Below are positions 37,430 to 46,850 of a stretch of 64,000 nt of DNA, piece by piece (position 1 is the stretch's first letter; each line of letters begins with the position of its first letter). The position numbers and the translations under genes are program-made. The DNA comes from Terracoccus luteus. Lineage in GTDB: Bacteria; Actinomycetota; Actinomycetes; Actinomycetales; Dermatophilaceae. The notes under the pieces were generated by a model that saw nothing but the letters and a program-made list of their open reading frames with translations, did not search any database and was not told the DNA's origin. The DNA lies in contig NZ_RBXT01000001.1 in the NCBI RefSeq assembly GCF_003635045.1, positions 2,728,001 through 2,792,000 of the forward strand, given 5' to 3'.

Positions 37430-40400
37430 ATGCAGCGATACCGCTCTACGGTCGCCGTGCTCACCGCCGCCTCCGCGGCCGTGACACTGGCGGTCGGCAC
37501 CGGAGCGGCGGCGGCCTCGGCCACCGCCGGACAGCCGGTGACATCGTCACCCAGCACCACGGCATCCGCCGACAGCCAGAAGGCGGGCGGGCGCTACGTC
37601 GCCGACCCGGCCACGAAGATCAACGTCATGGGCGAGTGGGCCCACCCCGACGACGACACGAGCATCATCGGCCCGTGCGGCGTCTGGCACGACCGGTACG
37701 GCGTCAAGTGCGGCGTTATCATGGTCACCCGCGGTGAGGGCGGCGGCAACGCGGTCGGCACCGAGATCGGGCCGGCGCTCGGGCTCCGGCGCGAGAACGA
37801 GGACCGCGTCGCGCACTACCGCTCGGGCACGATCGACATCTTCAACCTCGACCGCGTCGACTTCTTCTACAACCAGAGCGCGCCGCTGACCCAGAAGTTC
37901 TGGGACCACGACGAGACGCTGCGCCGGATCACCCGGGTCATCCGCGAGACCCAGCCCGACGTCTACGTCGGCTTCACCCCGACCCTCGCCGCCGGGCACG
38001 GGAACCACCAGCAGGCAGGACGGTTCATCTGGGAGGGCGTGCTCGCGGCGGCCGACCCGACGATGTTCCCCGAGCAGCTCAAGGGCCCGAACGCCCTGAG
38101 CACGTGGCAGGTCAAGAAGGTCTTCTCGGGCGGCAGCACGCTCGGCACCGGTGGCACGACGACCAGCGCCGACTGCACGACGGGCTTCGTGCCCGACGCG
38201 ACGAACAACGACACCGTCGCCGGCGTCTGGACCGGCTACCCCTCGCCGTACGCCTGGCCCGCGGGCAACCTGCAGGGCCAGCCCGCCGGCACGCCGAAGA
38301 TCTGGCAGCAGGTCGCCGACGAGGGCCGCTCGGCCTACCCGACCCAGAGCCGGGTCATGTACAAGGGCGTGTCGAACCCGGGCTGCCCGCGCTTCGGCAT
38401 GACCGAGGCCTTCGTGCCCTTCCAGCCCAACGTCGGCGCCGACGGCGCCGCCAACCCGCTGGCCGGCAAGGACGACGCCATCCTCTACGGCGCCGTCGTC
38501 CAGGACCCGGGCGGCCTGCCGCTCGGCACGACCCAGAAGATCACCTTCTCGCGGTTCTACAACGTCGCCGGTGTCCCCTTCACCGCGACGGTGCACCTGC
38601 GCTCCGGTGGTGCGGCGCTCGCCGCCGGGACCGTGGCGCTGGGCGTCCCGGCCGGGTGGACCGTCTCGGCCCCGCAGCGGGTCGGGCGCGTCACGAGCGG
38701 TCGCGAGACGACCGTCGACTTCGAGGTGACCCCGCCCGCCGGGGTGGCCGTCAACGCCAACGCCAAGGTCTCGGCCCGCTACACGACCGGTGACAAGAGC
38801 GGCTACACCGACAACGTCGTCCGCGCCGTGGCACCGGTCGAGGGCCGCTTCCAGCGGTGGGGCAACTGGGCCGAGTACGACAGCTGGCTGACCGATGTCG
38901 CGCCCCAGGCGCAGCGCCTCGGCCGGTCCACCGCCATCGCCTCGATGGGCGTCGGCACGACCCGCGACGTCGACGTCGTCGTGCACAACTGGTCGGCGAC
39001 GACCCAGTCGGGCACGGTCTCGCTGGCGCTGCCGGCGGGCCTCACGGCATCCGAGACGACCAAGCCCTACGCCGACCTCGCCGCCGGCGCGGAGGCCACG
39101 GTGACGTTCTCGGTCACGAGCACCGACACGGCGCTGCCGCCGGTGCAGAACCTCACCATCCCGATCACGACGACGTTCGGGGCGGGCGACTCCGCGGGGT
39201 CCGGGTCCGAGAACCTCACGATGACCATCGTGCCCACGACGACGATCCCCGAGGTCGCGACCGCGCCCGTCGTCGACGGCACGGCCACGGCCGAGGAGTA
39301 CCCCGGTCCCACCCTCGACCTCGGCCGCATCTGGCAGGGTGCGACGGGCTGCACCGGCACCGCCGACTGTGGTGTGTCGAGCACGGGTGAGGGCAGCACC
39401 GCCAAGGTGACCCGCACCGGCGACGCGCTGTACGTCTTCGCGCACATCAAGGACGACTACCAGTCGTACGCCGTCACGCCCGCCGAGTGCGTCGCGCACT
39501 GGCAGGCCGACTCGGTCGAGATCCTGCTCGACCCGCGCGGTGACTCGTCGGAGAAGCTCACCGACACGGCGAGCACCTTCAAGCTCGGCGTCTTCCCGTT
39601 CACCAACGACCCCACCGGGTCGAACGGCAACGGGGCCAACGGGCCGTGCTGGTCACGTGACGCCGACAACCACCAGGGGTACTCGACCGGCCCGCTGGCG
39701 AGCACCGTCGACGACGCCCCGAACGCCCCCGGCGTCGAGGTCGCCTCGACGGCGAAGTGGGTCGGCAGCAACGAGACGACGACCGACCACGCCTACACCG
39801 GTGGCGGCTACGACCTCGAGGTGAAGATCCCGCTCGCCGACCTGCCGGCGGCGGTCGACCCCGACCGCATGGGCCTGAACATCACGCCCTACGACAACGA
39901 CGACACGTCGGCGGCCGGCACGACCACCCTGCGGCACATCGACATGAGCACCCGTCTCGGGTGGTCGGCGCTCGGCTCCGTGCAGTCGGACCCGTACCGC
40001 TGGGGCCTGGCCACGCTGCCCGGCTACACCCCGCCGGCCGACCGGCCGACGACGGCACCTCCGGCCAACGTCAGCAGCCCCAACCTCAACGGGGCGGAGT
40101 CGCCGCAGACGATCGCGCAGTCGGCGCGCAACGGCGTGCCGATCTCGGGTCGCACGCCGGTGGCCCCGGGCAAGGAGCTGCAGGTCAAGGCGGTCAACCT
40201 CGCCCGCTCGACGGTCAACGTGCGGCTGCAGTCGCGCGGCGTCGGCACGGCGCGGATGTTCCTGTGGTCGGGCAACACCGGCTACATCCCGGTGTGGACG
40301 ACGAGCTGCGACCCCGCGGCCGACCCGGCGCCCGACTACGGGATGACGCCGTGCGCGCTCGCCGACGGCGGCATCCCGGCCTGGTCGCCCGACATGAGCG

Positions 40401-40573
40401 GGCGGGTGCTCTCGAAGGCCACCACGCGGGTGCGTCCGGGGACCTCGTACGTGTCGCTGCTGCTCTCACCGGCCGAGCGCAAGCTCGTGGCGGCGGGGCA
40501 GGCGCGGCTGCTCGTCTCCTACGAGACGAAGGACGACGAGGTCCAGGCCATCGACCGGGCCGTCACGCCGTGA
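37430..40573 (+). CDS. Secreted PIG-L deacetylase with carbohydrate-binding C-terminus
   Basis: The 1047-residue product has a Sec-type signal peptide (MQRYRSTVAVLTAASAAVTL, cleavage after ~33). A PIG-L/LmbE N-deacetylase domain follows (about 60-370) with HPDDD and the distal GHGNHQQAGR zinc-ligand motifs; the usual HPDDE glutamate is Asp. Then come Ig-like/NEW3-like strand domains (about 370-600), a CBM9-like sugar-binding domain (about 610-870), and a further C-terminal domain. ATG 37430 has AGGGAGAA upstream, 29 bases after the permease stop. It probably deacetylates an extracellular glycan before import, by inference from context. Confidence 0.85.
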   Translation: MQRYRSTVAVLTAASAAVTLAVGTGAAAASATAGQPVTSSPSTTASADSQKAGGRYVADPATKINVMGEWAHPDDDTSIIGPCGVWHDRYGVKCGVIMVTRGEGGGNAVGTEIGPALGLRRENEDRVAHYRSGTIDIFNLDRVDFFYNQSAPLTQKFWDHDETLRRITRVIRETQPDVYVGFTPTLAAGHGNHQQAGRFIWEGVLAAADPTMFPEQLKGPNALSTWQVKKVFSGGSTLGTGGTTTSADCTTGFVPDATNNDTVAGVWTGYPSPYAWPAGNLQGQPAGTPKIWQQVADEGRSAYPTQSRVMYKGVSNPGCPRFGMTEAFVPFQPNVGADGAANPLAGKDDAILYGAVVQDPGGLPLGTTQKITFSRFYNVAGVPFTATVHLRSGGAALAAGTVALGVPAGWTVSAPQRVGRVTSGRETTVDFEVTPPAGVAVNANAKVSARYTTGDKSGYTDNVVRAVAPVEGRFQRWGNWAEYDSWLTDVAPQAQRLGRSTAIASMGVGTTRDVDVVVHNWSATTQSGTVSLALPAGLTASETTKPYADLAAGAEATVTFSVTSTDTALPPVQNLTIPITTTFGAGDSAGSGSENLTMTIVPTTTIPEVATAPVVDGTATAEEYPGPTLDLGRIWQGATGCTGTADCGVSSTGEGSTAKVTRTGDALYVFAHIKDDYQSYAVTPAECVAHWQADSVEILLDPRGDSSEKLTDTASTFKLGVFPFTNDPTGSNGNGANGPCWSRDADNHQGYSTGPLASTVDDAPNAPGVEVASTAKWVGSNETTTDHAYTGGGYDLEVKIPLADLPAAVDPDRMGLNITPYDNDDTSAAGTTTLRHIDMSTRLGWSALGSVQSDPYRWGLATLPGYTPPADRPTTAPPANVSSPNLNGAESPQTIAQSARNGVPISGRTPVAPGKELQVKAVNLARSTVNVRLQSRGVGTARMFLWSGNTGYIPVWTTSCDPAADPAPDYGMTPCALADGGIPAWSPDMSGRVLSKATTRVRPGTSYVSLLLSPAERKLVAAGQARLLVSYETKDDEVQAIDRAVTP

Positions 40574-40598
40574 GGCGCTGACGACCTGACCCTCTGAA

Positions 40599-40652
40599 CG
40601 TCGAGAGGCCACTTCCCGACACCACGTGTCGTCGGGAAGTGGCCTCTCGACG
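40599..40652. terminator. 22-bp perfect hairpin between convergent genes
   Basis: Arms 40599-40620 and 40631-40652 are a perfect 22-bp inverted repeat with a 10-base loop that contains CACGTG. It lies between the convergent deacetylase and SapA-like genes and is probably a bidirectional terminator. One arm recurs exactly at 59057-59078. Confidence 0.75.
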
Positions 40653-40670
40653 GTTCCCCCCCGCGTCGGG

Positions 40671-41117
40671 TCAGCGGCAGCCGATGGTGCCGGTGCCGAC
40701 CTGGCGCCACGCGCCGTGGAGGTAGACGCCGCCGTCGGCCTGCACGCAGTGGTTGCGGGCGCCGACCTTGACCGGCCCGGCGTAGTACGCGTACACCTTC
40801 GGGCCGTCGACCTTCTGGGCGATGTACGACGTGCACGCCTTGGTGGCGCACGTCGAGAGGCGGACGTAGGTCAGGCGGCCCTGCCCGTAGTCGCCGAACT
40901 CGCCCCCGGCGCGCGAGAACTTCGCGCAGTTCGTGCCCGTCGAGCCGTTCCAGTAGACGTCGAGCGCGCCGACGACCCGGCCGGAGTCCTTGGCCACGCC
41001 GTGCCAGATGAGCGACCCGCCGCACGACTCGGCGGCCGACGAGGTGGCGGCGGAGGGGACGATCGTCGCCCCCGCGAGCCCGACTGCTGCGACGAGGACC
41101 TTGGCCGCACGGTTCAT
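40671..41117 (-). CDS. Small secreted SapA-like protein
   Basis: The 148-residue product has a clear signal peptide (MNRAAKVLVAAVGLAGATIV, cleavage near SSAAES). The mature part is about 115 residues with six cysteines, so up to three disulfides. Its pattern, YWNGSTGTNCAKF, then YYAGPVKVGARNHCV followed by GGVYLHGAW, resembles the spore-associated protein A (SapA) family of actinobacteria, whose function is unknown. ATG 41117 is preceded by AGGAGC; the longer frame upstream lacks a secretion signal. It converges on the secreted deacetylase across a 22-bp hairpin. Confidence 0.75.
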   Translation of the reverse strand: MNRAAKVLVAAVGLAGATIVPSAATSSAAESCGGSLIWHGVAKDSGRVVGALDVYWNGSTGTNCAKFSRAGGEFGDYGQGRLTYVRLSTCATKACTSYIAQKVDGPKVYAYYAGPVKVGARNHCVQADGGVYLHGAWRQVGTGTIGCR

Positions 41118-41224
41118 GACTGCTCCTTCGATCGAGTGGACGTACCTGGCCCTCGACGCGGGCGGGCGGCGACGGGTTCCCGTCACCGCCCGCCTGTCGT
41201 GCGTGCCCACCGTCCGTCAGGAGG

Positions 41225-43348
41225 TCAGCGCTCCTCCGGGTCGTGCGGGGCCGGGACGGCGTCGTCGGGCGCGGGCACACCCGGCCCACCGGCCGGACCG
41301 GGGGCTCCTGCGCCCACGCTGACCAACCCGGGCGCCGCGACCGGCACCTGCACCGGGTCGTCGTCGAGGGCGGATGCCGCCCCCGCGAACTGGGCGCGGT
41401 AGAGGCGCGCGTACGCCCCGTCTGCCTCGAGCAGCTCGGCGTGGCTGCCCTGCTCGACGATGTGCCCGTCCTCCATGACGAGGATGAGGTCGGCGTCGCG
41501 GATGGTCGAGAGCCGGTGCGCGATGACGAAGCTCGTGCGGTCGGCCCGCAGCGCCGCCATGGCCTGCTGCACGAGCAGCTCGGTGCGGGTGTCGACCGAG
41601 CTCGTCGCCTCGTCGAGGATGAGCAGCGCCGGGTCGGACAGGAACGCCCGGGCGATGGTGACGAGCTGCTTCTCACCGGCCGAGATGTTGCCTGCCTCGT
41701 CGTCGAGCACCGTGTCGTAGCCGTCGGGCAGCGAGTGGACGAAGCGGTCGACGTAGGTCGCGCGAGCCGCCTCGAGTACCTCGGCGTCGGTGGCCCCGGG
41801 CCGCCCGTAGGCGATGTTGTCGCGGATGCTGCCGCCGAAGAGCCAGGTGTCCTGCAGCACCATGCCGATGCGCGAGCGCAGGTCGTGGCGGGTGAGGTCG
41901 CGGATGTCGACGCCGTCGATCGTGATGCGTCCGCCGTCGAGCTCGTAGAACCGCATGACGAGGTTGACGAGCGTCGTCTTGCCGGCCCCGGTCGGGCCGA
42001 CGATGGCGACGGTCTCGCCGGGCCGTACCGACAGGTCGAGCCCTTCGATGAGCGGCTTCTCCGGCGTGTACGCGAACGAGACGTCCTCGAAGGCGACGGC
42101 CCCGTGGGGGTCGTCGAGGCGGACGGGCGACCCGGCATCCGGCTCCTGCTCCGGCGCGTCGAGCACCGCGAAGACGCGTTCGGCGGAGGCGACGCCCGAC
42201 TGCAGCACGTTGGCCATGGAGGCCACCTGCGTGAGCGGCTGGGTGAACTGGCGGGAGTACTGGATGAAGGCCTGCACGTCGCCGAGGCTCATCGTGCCGC
42301 TCGCCACCCGGAGACCGCCGACGACGGCGATGGCGACGTAGTTGAGGTTCCCGACGAACATCATGACCGGCATGATGATGCCGCTGATGAACTGCGCCCC
42401 GAACGCGGCGCCGAACAGCTCGTCGTTCTTGCGCTCGAACTCCGCCTCGGTCTCGCGCTGGCGGCCGTAGACCTTGACGAGGCCGTGCCCGGTGAAGGTC
42501 TCCTCGACGATGCCGTTGAGCTCACCCGTGTTGCGCCACTGCTGCACGAACAGCTTCTGCGAGCGCTTGGCGATGAGGGCCGTGACGACGATGGAGATCG
42601 GGATCGTCACGAGGGCGATGAGGGCCAGCACCCACGAGATCCAGAACATGATGCCGAGCACGGCGATGACGGTGAGCAGCGAGTTGAGCAGCTGCGACAG
42701 GGTCTGCTGCAGCGACTGCCCGACGTTGTCGATGTCGTTGGTGACCCGGCTGAGCAGCTCGCCGCGTGGCTGGTTGTCGAAGTACGGCAGCGGCAGCCGG
42801 TTGAGCTTGGCCTCGACCTCCTGACGCAGGTCGTACATGGTGCGCTGGAGCACCCCCTGCAGGATCCAGCCCTGCACCCACATGAGCAGCGAGGCGACGA
42901 CGAACAGGCCGACGACGAGCAGCAGCACGCGACCGACGGCGTCGAAGTCGACGCCTCGGCCGGGGACGAAGTCGACGTTCGACACGAGGTCGGCGTACGT
43001 CGTCTGACCACTGGCGCGCAGGCCGTCGACAACCTGCTGCTTCGTCGTGCCGGGCGGGGCGCCCTCGCCCACCTGCCGCCCGATGATGCCGGCGAAGATG
43101 AGGTCGGTGGCCCGGCCGAGGACCTTCGGCCCGATCGAGCTGAGCGCGACGCTCACGACGGCGAACACGAGCACGACGACGACCTTGGCGCGGTGAGGTC
43201 GTAGCCGGCCGAGCAGCCGCTTGGCCGACGGCCCGAAGTCGAGCGACTTCTCGGCGGGCTGGCCCATCGACATCGGACCGCCCGACCGCTGCGGGCCGCG
43301 GCGCTCGGCGGCGGCCTTCTCCTCCTCGGTCTTGACTCCCTCGGCCAT
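41225..43348 (-). CDS. ABC exporter half, consensus nucleotide site
   Basis: The 707-residue product is a type IV (ABCB-like) exporter half: six transmembrane helices (about 55-345) and an ATPase with Walker A IVGPTGAGKTTLVNLV, Walker B LLILDEATSSVDTRTE with catalytic Glu, and H-loop VIAHRLSTI. The signature is SAGEKQ rather than LSGGQ. A large extracellular insert follows helix 1 (about 85-130), and the C-terminus has a Pro/Gly/Ala-rich extension. It overlaps its partner by one base (TGATG). Together they form a heterodimeric exporter of drugs or lipids. Confidence 0.93.
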   Translation of the reverse strand: MAEGVKTEEEKAAAERRGPQRSGGPMSMGQPAEKSLDFGPSAKRLLGRLRPHRAKVVVVLVFAVVSVALSSIGPKVLGRATDLIFAGIIGRQVGEGAPPGTTKQQVVDGLRASGQTTYADLVSNVDFVPGRGVDFDAVGRVLLLVVGLFVVASLLMWVQGWILQGVLQRTMYDLRQEVEAKLNRLPLPYFDNQPRGELLSRVTNDIDNVGQSLQQTLSQLLNSLLTVIAVLGIMFWISWVLALIALVTIPISIVVTALIAKRSQKLFVQQWRNTGELNGIVEETFTGHGLVKVYGRQRETEAEFERKNDELFGAAFGAQFISGIIMPVMMFVGNLNYVAIAVVGGLRVASGTMSLGDVQAFIQYSRQFTQPLTQVASMANVLQSGVASAERVFAVLDAPEQEPDAGSPVRLDDPHGAVAFEDVSFAYTPEKPLIEGLDLSVRPGETVAIVGPTGAGKTTLVNLVMRFYELDGGRITIDGVDIRDLTRHDLRSRIGMVLQDTWLFGGSIRDNIAYGRPGATDAEVLEAARATYVDRFVHSLPDGYDTVLDDEAGNISAGEKQLVTIARAFLSDPALLILDEATSSVDTRTELLVQQAMAALRADRTSFVIAHRLSTIRDADLILVMEDGHIVEQGSHAELLEADGAYARLYRAQFAGAASALDDDPVQVPVAAPGLVSVGAGAPGPAGGPGVPAPDDAVPAPHDPEER

Positions 43349-45078
43349 CAGGCTGCCACCTCCGCGCTGCGCTGGGACTCGACGATCTCTTGGTAGGTCT
43401 CGCACGTCGCGAGCAGCTCGTCGTGCGTGCCCTGCCCGACGACGCGGCCGTCGTCGAGCACGACGATGTGGTCGGCGTCGACGATGGTCGAGACCCGCTG
43501 GGCGACGATGACGACGGTGCTGGCCGCCGTCACCGGCCGCAGCGCGCGGCGCAGCCTCGCGTCGGTCGAGAGGTCGAGCGCCGAGAACGAGTCGTCGAAG
43601 AGGTAGATGTCCGGCCGCGTGACGACGGCCCGCGCGATGGCGAGCCGCTGACGCTGCCCGCCCGACACGTTGGTGCCGCCCTGCGCGATGGGTGAGTCGA
43701 GCCCGCCCATGGCGCGCACGAAGTCCTCGCCCTGGCTGATGCGCAGGGCCTCCCACAGCTCGTCGTCGCTCGCCTCGGGGTTGCCGTAGCGCAGGTTGCT
43801 CGCCACCGTGCCGCTGAAGAGGTACGGCTTCTGCGGCACGAGCCCGATGCGGTCCCAGAGGTCGTCGAGCTCGAGCTCGCGCACGTCGACCCCACCCACC
43901 TCGACGGTGCCGTCGGAGACGTCGAAGAGGCGGGGCACCAGCCCGACGAGGGTCGTCTTGCCGGCGCCGGTCGAGCCGATGACGGCGGTCGTGCGCCCGG
44001 GCCGCGCCTCGAAGCTCACGTCGTGCAGCACGGCCGCCTCGGCCCCCGGGTAGTGGAAGTCGACGCCGCGGAAGGCGAGACCGGCCGCACCGACCGGCAT
44101 CCGGGTCGGCCGCGAGGGTGCGACGACCGACGAGTCGGTGTCGAGCACCTCGACGATGCGGCCGGAGCTGACCGCCGCGCGCGGGATCATCGTGGCCATG
44201 AACGTGGCCATCATGACGGCCATGAGGATCTGGACGAGGTAGGACAGGAAGGCCGTCAGCTCGCCGATCTGCATCGCGCCCGAGTCGACGCGGTGCCCGC
44301 CGAACCACATGACGGCGACGGTCGAGATGTTGAAGATGAACATGACGATCGGGAAGACGAGCGCGAGCAGCCGCCCGACCTGCAGCCCCGCGTTCGTCAG
44401 CTGCCCGTTGGCCTCGGCGAAGCGGGCCTCCTCGTGCTCCTCCCGCACGAAGGCCCGCACGACGCGGATGCCGGTGATCTGCTCGCGCAGGACGCGGTTG
44501 ACCCCGTCGAGCGAGGTCTGCATGCGCCCGAACCACGGCACCATGCGCGAGATGACGAGGCCGACGACGAGGCCGAGCAGGGGCACCGCGACGGCGACCA
44601 GCCACGAGAGGCCGACGTCCTCGCGCAGCGCCATGACGATGCCGCCGACCATCATGATCGGTGTGGTCACGAGCAGGGCGAAGGCCATGAAGGTCACCGT
44701 CTGCACCTGCGTGACGTCGTTGGTGGTCCGCGAGATGAGGGTGGGCGCGCCGAAGCGGGTGACCTCCTGCGCCGAGAAGTCGACGACCCGGGAGAAGACG
44801 CGGGCGCGGATGTCGCGGCCCATCCCCATCGCCACCCGGGCGGCGAGGTAGGTCGCGGCGACCGACGCGGCGATCTGCACGAGGCTGACGGCGAGCATGA
44901 TGCCGCCGTGCCCGACGATGAACCCGGTGTCGCCCTTGGCGACACCCTCGTCGATGATCTGGCCGTTGAGGCTCGGCAGGTACAGCGAGGCCATCGTGCT
45001 GGCGAACTGCGCGACCACGATGAGCAGGACCAGGGGGCGGTAGGAGCGCAGGTGCGCCCGCAGCAGCCGGATCAGCAT
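43348..45078 (-). CDS. ABC exporter half, degenerate nucleotide site
   Basis: The 576-residue product has six transmembrane helices and an ATPase with Walker A IGSTGAGKTTLVGLV and signature VSGGQRQRLAIARAVV. The Walker B ends IYLFDDSFSALD: the catalytic Glu is Asp, the usual degenerate site in heterodimeric exporters of the BmrCD/TM287-288 type. A Gln replaces the H-loop His in VIVAQRVSTI, which fits. The start overlaps the TetR gene by seven bases, so all three genes form one operon. Confidence 0.93.
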   Translation of the reverse strand: MLIRLLRAHLRSYRPLVLLIVVAQFASTMASLYLPSLNGQIIDEGVAKGDTGFIVGHGGIMLAVSLVQIAASVAATYLAARVAMGMGRDIRARVFSRVVDFSAQEVTRFGAPTLISRTTNDVTQVQTVTFMAFALLVTTPIMMVGGIVMALREDVGLSWLVAVAVPLLGLVVGLVISRMVPWFGRMQTSLDGVNRVLREQITGIRVVRAFVREEHEEARFAEANGQLTNAGLQVGRLLALVFPIVMFIFNISTVAVMWFGGHRVDSGAMQIGELTAFLSYLVQILMAVMMATFMATMIPRAAVSSGRIVEVLDTDSSVVAPSRPTRMPVGAAGLAFRGVDFHYPGAEAAVLHDVSFEARPGRTTAVIGSTGAGKTTLVGLVPRLFDVSDGTVEVGGVDVRELELDDLWDRIGLVPQKPYLFSGTVASNLRYGNPEASDDELWEALRISQGEDFVRAMGGLDSPIAQGGTNVSGGQRQRLAIARAVVTRPDIYLFDDSFSALDLSTDARLRRALRPVTAASTVVIVAQRVSTIVDADHIVVLDDGRVVGQGTHDELLATCETYQEIVESQRSAEVAA

Positions 45079-45806
45079 GACGGTGCCTCTCTGTCGGGAC
45101 GACGTGCGCCGGCGGGGTGGTCGTGACTCGGATGCCGGGTGGCCCGGGACGCCCTCGACGCTACGGACTCACGTGGGGTGGGGGTCAACCCGTTTGTCGG
45201 GGCATCGTCACGACGCCGCAGCCCGAGCAGGACGGTGTCGACGATCTCCTCCGGCGTCAGCACGGCCCCGTCGGTGATGCCGGGGTGGCTGGCCGAGAAG
45301 GTGAACAGGCGCAGCCGGTGCACGAGCTCGGGGCCGGGCACGATCAGCTCGTCGTCGTCGTGCACGAGCAGGGCGTGGACGGTGTCGAGCAGCGGCTGGT
45401 GCACCGGGACGTGCGCGTCGCCCTCAGGGCCGCGGACGTGGCGGCCGGCCTCGTAGCAGGCCAGGTGCGGGCCGCGGTTGGGCGGCTCGGTGAGGCCGAG
45501 GGCGCCCATGAGGCCGAAGACCTCGGTGAAGCGGGCCTGCATGATGCGGGTGAAGGCGACGAGCCGGTCGTGCAGCGAGCCCTCGGGGTCGACGGCGGTG
45601 ATGCGGCGCCGCACCGGCCCCGGGCAGAAGGCGGCCTGCACGGCATCCTGCTCGAGCTGGTCCTTGCTCGCGAAGACCCGGTAGATGGTGCCCTCGGCGA
45701 CGCCCGCCTCCGCTGCGATCTCGCTCGTCGTCGGCGCCCGGCCCTCGCGACGGGCCACCCGGACGAAGGCGTCGACGAGTGCGTCGCGCCGGTCGTCGGG
45801 GGCCAT
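45072..45806 (-). CDS. TetR-family regulator of the ABC exporter
   Basis: About 244 residues from ATG 45806. The TetR helix-turn-helix is APTTSEIAAEAGVAEGTIYRVFASKDQL; the rest is a helical ligand domain. The frame extends upstream to a GTG inside the 45938-45955 operator, through a Pro/Thr-rich repeat (PPTPPPTPPPT) that I consider untranslated or dispensable. A GTG at 45923 is another option. TetR regulators next to an exporter usually repress it and are released by its substrate; here they are in one operon. Confidence 0.85.
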   Translation of the reverse strand: MAPDDRRDALVDAFVRVARREGRAPTTSEIAAEAGVAEGTIYRVFASKDQLEQDAVQAAFCPGPVRRRITAVDPEGSLHDRLVAFTRIMQARFTEVFGLMGALGLTEPPNRGPHLACYEAGRHVRGPEGDAHVPVHQPLLDTVHALLVHDDDELIVPGPELVHRLRLFTFSASHPGITDGAVLTPEEIVDTVLLGLRRRDDAPTNGLTPTPRESVASRASRATRHPSHDHPAGARRPDREAPSC

Positions 45807-45819
45807 GGGTGCGGCCCGG

Positions 45820-45867
45820 GTCGGCGGTGGTGTCGGCGGTGGTGTCGGCGGTGGCGTCGGCGGTGAG
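45820..45867. repeat. 12-base tandem repeat, four copies
   Basis: Four near-identical GTCGGCGGTGGT units lie upstream of the chosen tetR start. They encode the PPT repeat if the longer reading frame is used, and would be prone to slippage. Confidence 0.7.
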
Positions 45868-45937
45868 GCCGGTCGTGCGCTCGGAGGTGCGGTCGACGGT
45901 GCGGTCGGGAGGGGGGCGGGCACCGATCCAGTGTGGC

Positions 45938-45955
45938 TGAGTGAGCACTCACTCA
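45938..45955. promoter_or_regulatory. TetR operator palindrome
   Basis: TGAGTGAG-CA-CTCACTCA has perfect 8-bp arms. Tandem TGAG/CTCA half-sites of this kind are typical TetR-family operators. It lies upstream of the tetR-ABC-ABC operon. Confidence 0.8.
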
Positions 45956-46014
45956 CAAGGCCGTGCCCGGCCCCGGCCCCGATGCCGACGACGTCGACCG
46001 GACCCGGCTCCGGT

Positions 46015-46800
46015 TCACACGGTCGGGACGGTCCCGCCGTCGATGACGTACTCCGCGCCCACGATCGCCGAGGCCCGGTCCGAGACGAGGAACCCGACCA
46101 GGTCGGCGATCTCCTCCGTGGTCGCGAACCGGCCCGACGGGACCCCGCCGAGGGCGTCGAAGACGCTCTGCCTGGCCTCGTCGACCGTCATCCCGTTGCC
46201 GTCCGCCAGCGTCTGCACGAAGTCCTCGTAGGCCTCGGTCCGGATGCCGCCCGGGCTGATCGTGTTGACCCGCACCCCCCGCGGGGCCAGCTCGTTCGCG
46301 AGTCCCTTGCTGTACGTGCGCAGCGCCGCCTTCGCCGACGCGTAGGGCAGCGTGGCGTCGTGGAGCGGCATGAGGCGCTGGATGGGGCCGAAGTGCAGGA
46401 CGACACCCCCGCCGGACGCGACCATGGCGGGCACGAGCGCCCGGTCGAGCCGTACCGCCCCCATGAAGTTGAGGTTCAGCTCGGCGAGCCACTGGTCGTC
46501 GGTCACGGCCGCGAAACCACCGGGAGGCGTCGACGACCCACCGACCACGTGGACGAGGATGTCGAGCGCGCCGTGCTCGGCCACCCGGCCGGCCACGGTG
46601 GCCACCCCTTCGGTCGTCGAGGTGTCCGCCGCGATGAACCGGTCCGGTCGCTCGTAGCCGACGGGCATCGTGCGGGCGGTGGTCCAGACGTCGGCGCCCA
46701 TCTCACGGAGCCGTCCGGCGACGGCTCGGCCCGACCCCTTCGAGCCCCCGGTGACCAGGGCCCTGCGGCCGTCGAGCCGGTCGCGTGCCGTGCCTGCCAT
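46015..46800 (-). CDS. Short-chain dehydrogenase/reductase
   Basis: The 261-residue product is a classical SDR: cofactor motif TGGSKGSGRAVA, structural NxxG-like region (DILVHVVGG), catalytic YASAK (about 150s) and a C-terminal SAIVGAEYVIDGG. The lack of an early acidic residue after the second strand (DVWTTART) suggests NADP preference. In the catalytic Ser position a Gly/Pro is seen (LHFGPIQRLMPL), so activity should be tested before assuming. GAGGAGAAGAC precedes the ATG at 46800. Its substrate is unknown. It may be co-transcribed with the NTF2-like gene upstream (50 bases). Confidence 0.88.
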   Translation of the reverse strand: MAGTARDRLDGRRALVTGGSKGSGRAVAGRLREMGADVWTTARTMPVGYERPDRFIAADTSTTEGVATVAGRVAEHGALDILVHVVGGSSTPPGGFAAVTDDQWLAELNLNFMGAVRLDRALVPAMVASGGGVVLHFGPIQRLMPLHDATLPYASAKAALRTYSKGLANELAPRGVRVNTISPGGIRTEAYEDFVQTLADGNGMTVDEARQSVFDALGGVPSGRFATTEEIADLVGFLVSDRASAIVGAEYVIDGGTVPTV

Positions 46801-46850
46801 GTCTTCTCCTCGGGTGAGTGGTCGGGTGTTCCGGGTCGGTGCGGCGCAGG

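Noticed and set aside
45807-45956. TetR start inside the operator at 45956
   Set aside because: The extra residues are a PPT repeat from a 12-base satellite, and the start codon would lie in the TetR binding site itself. Kept only as an alternative.
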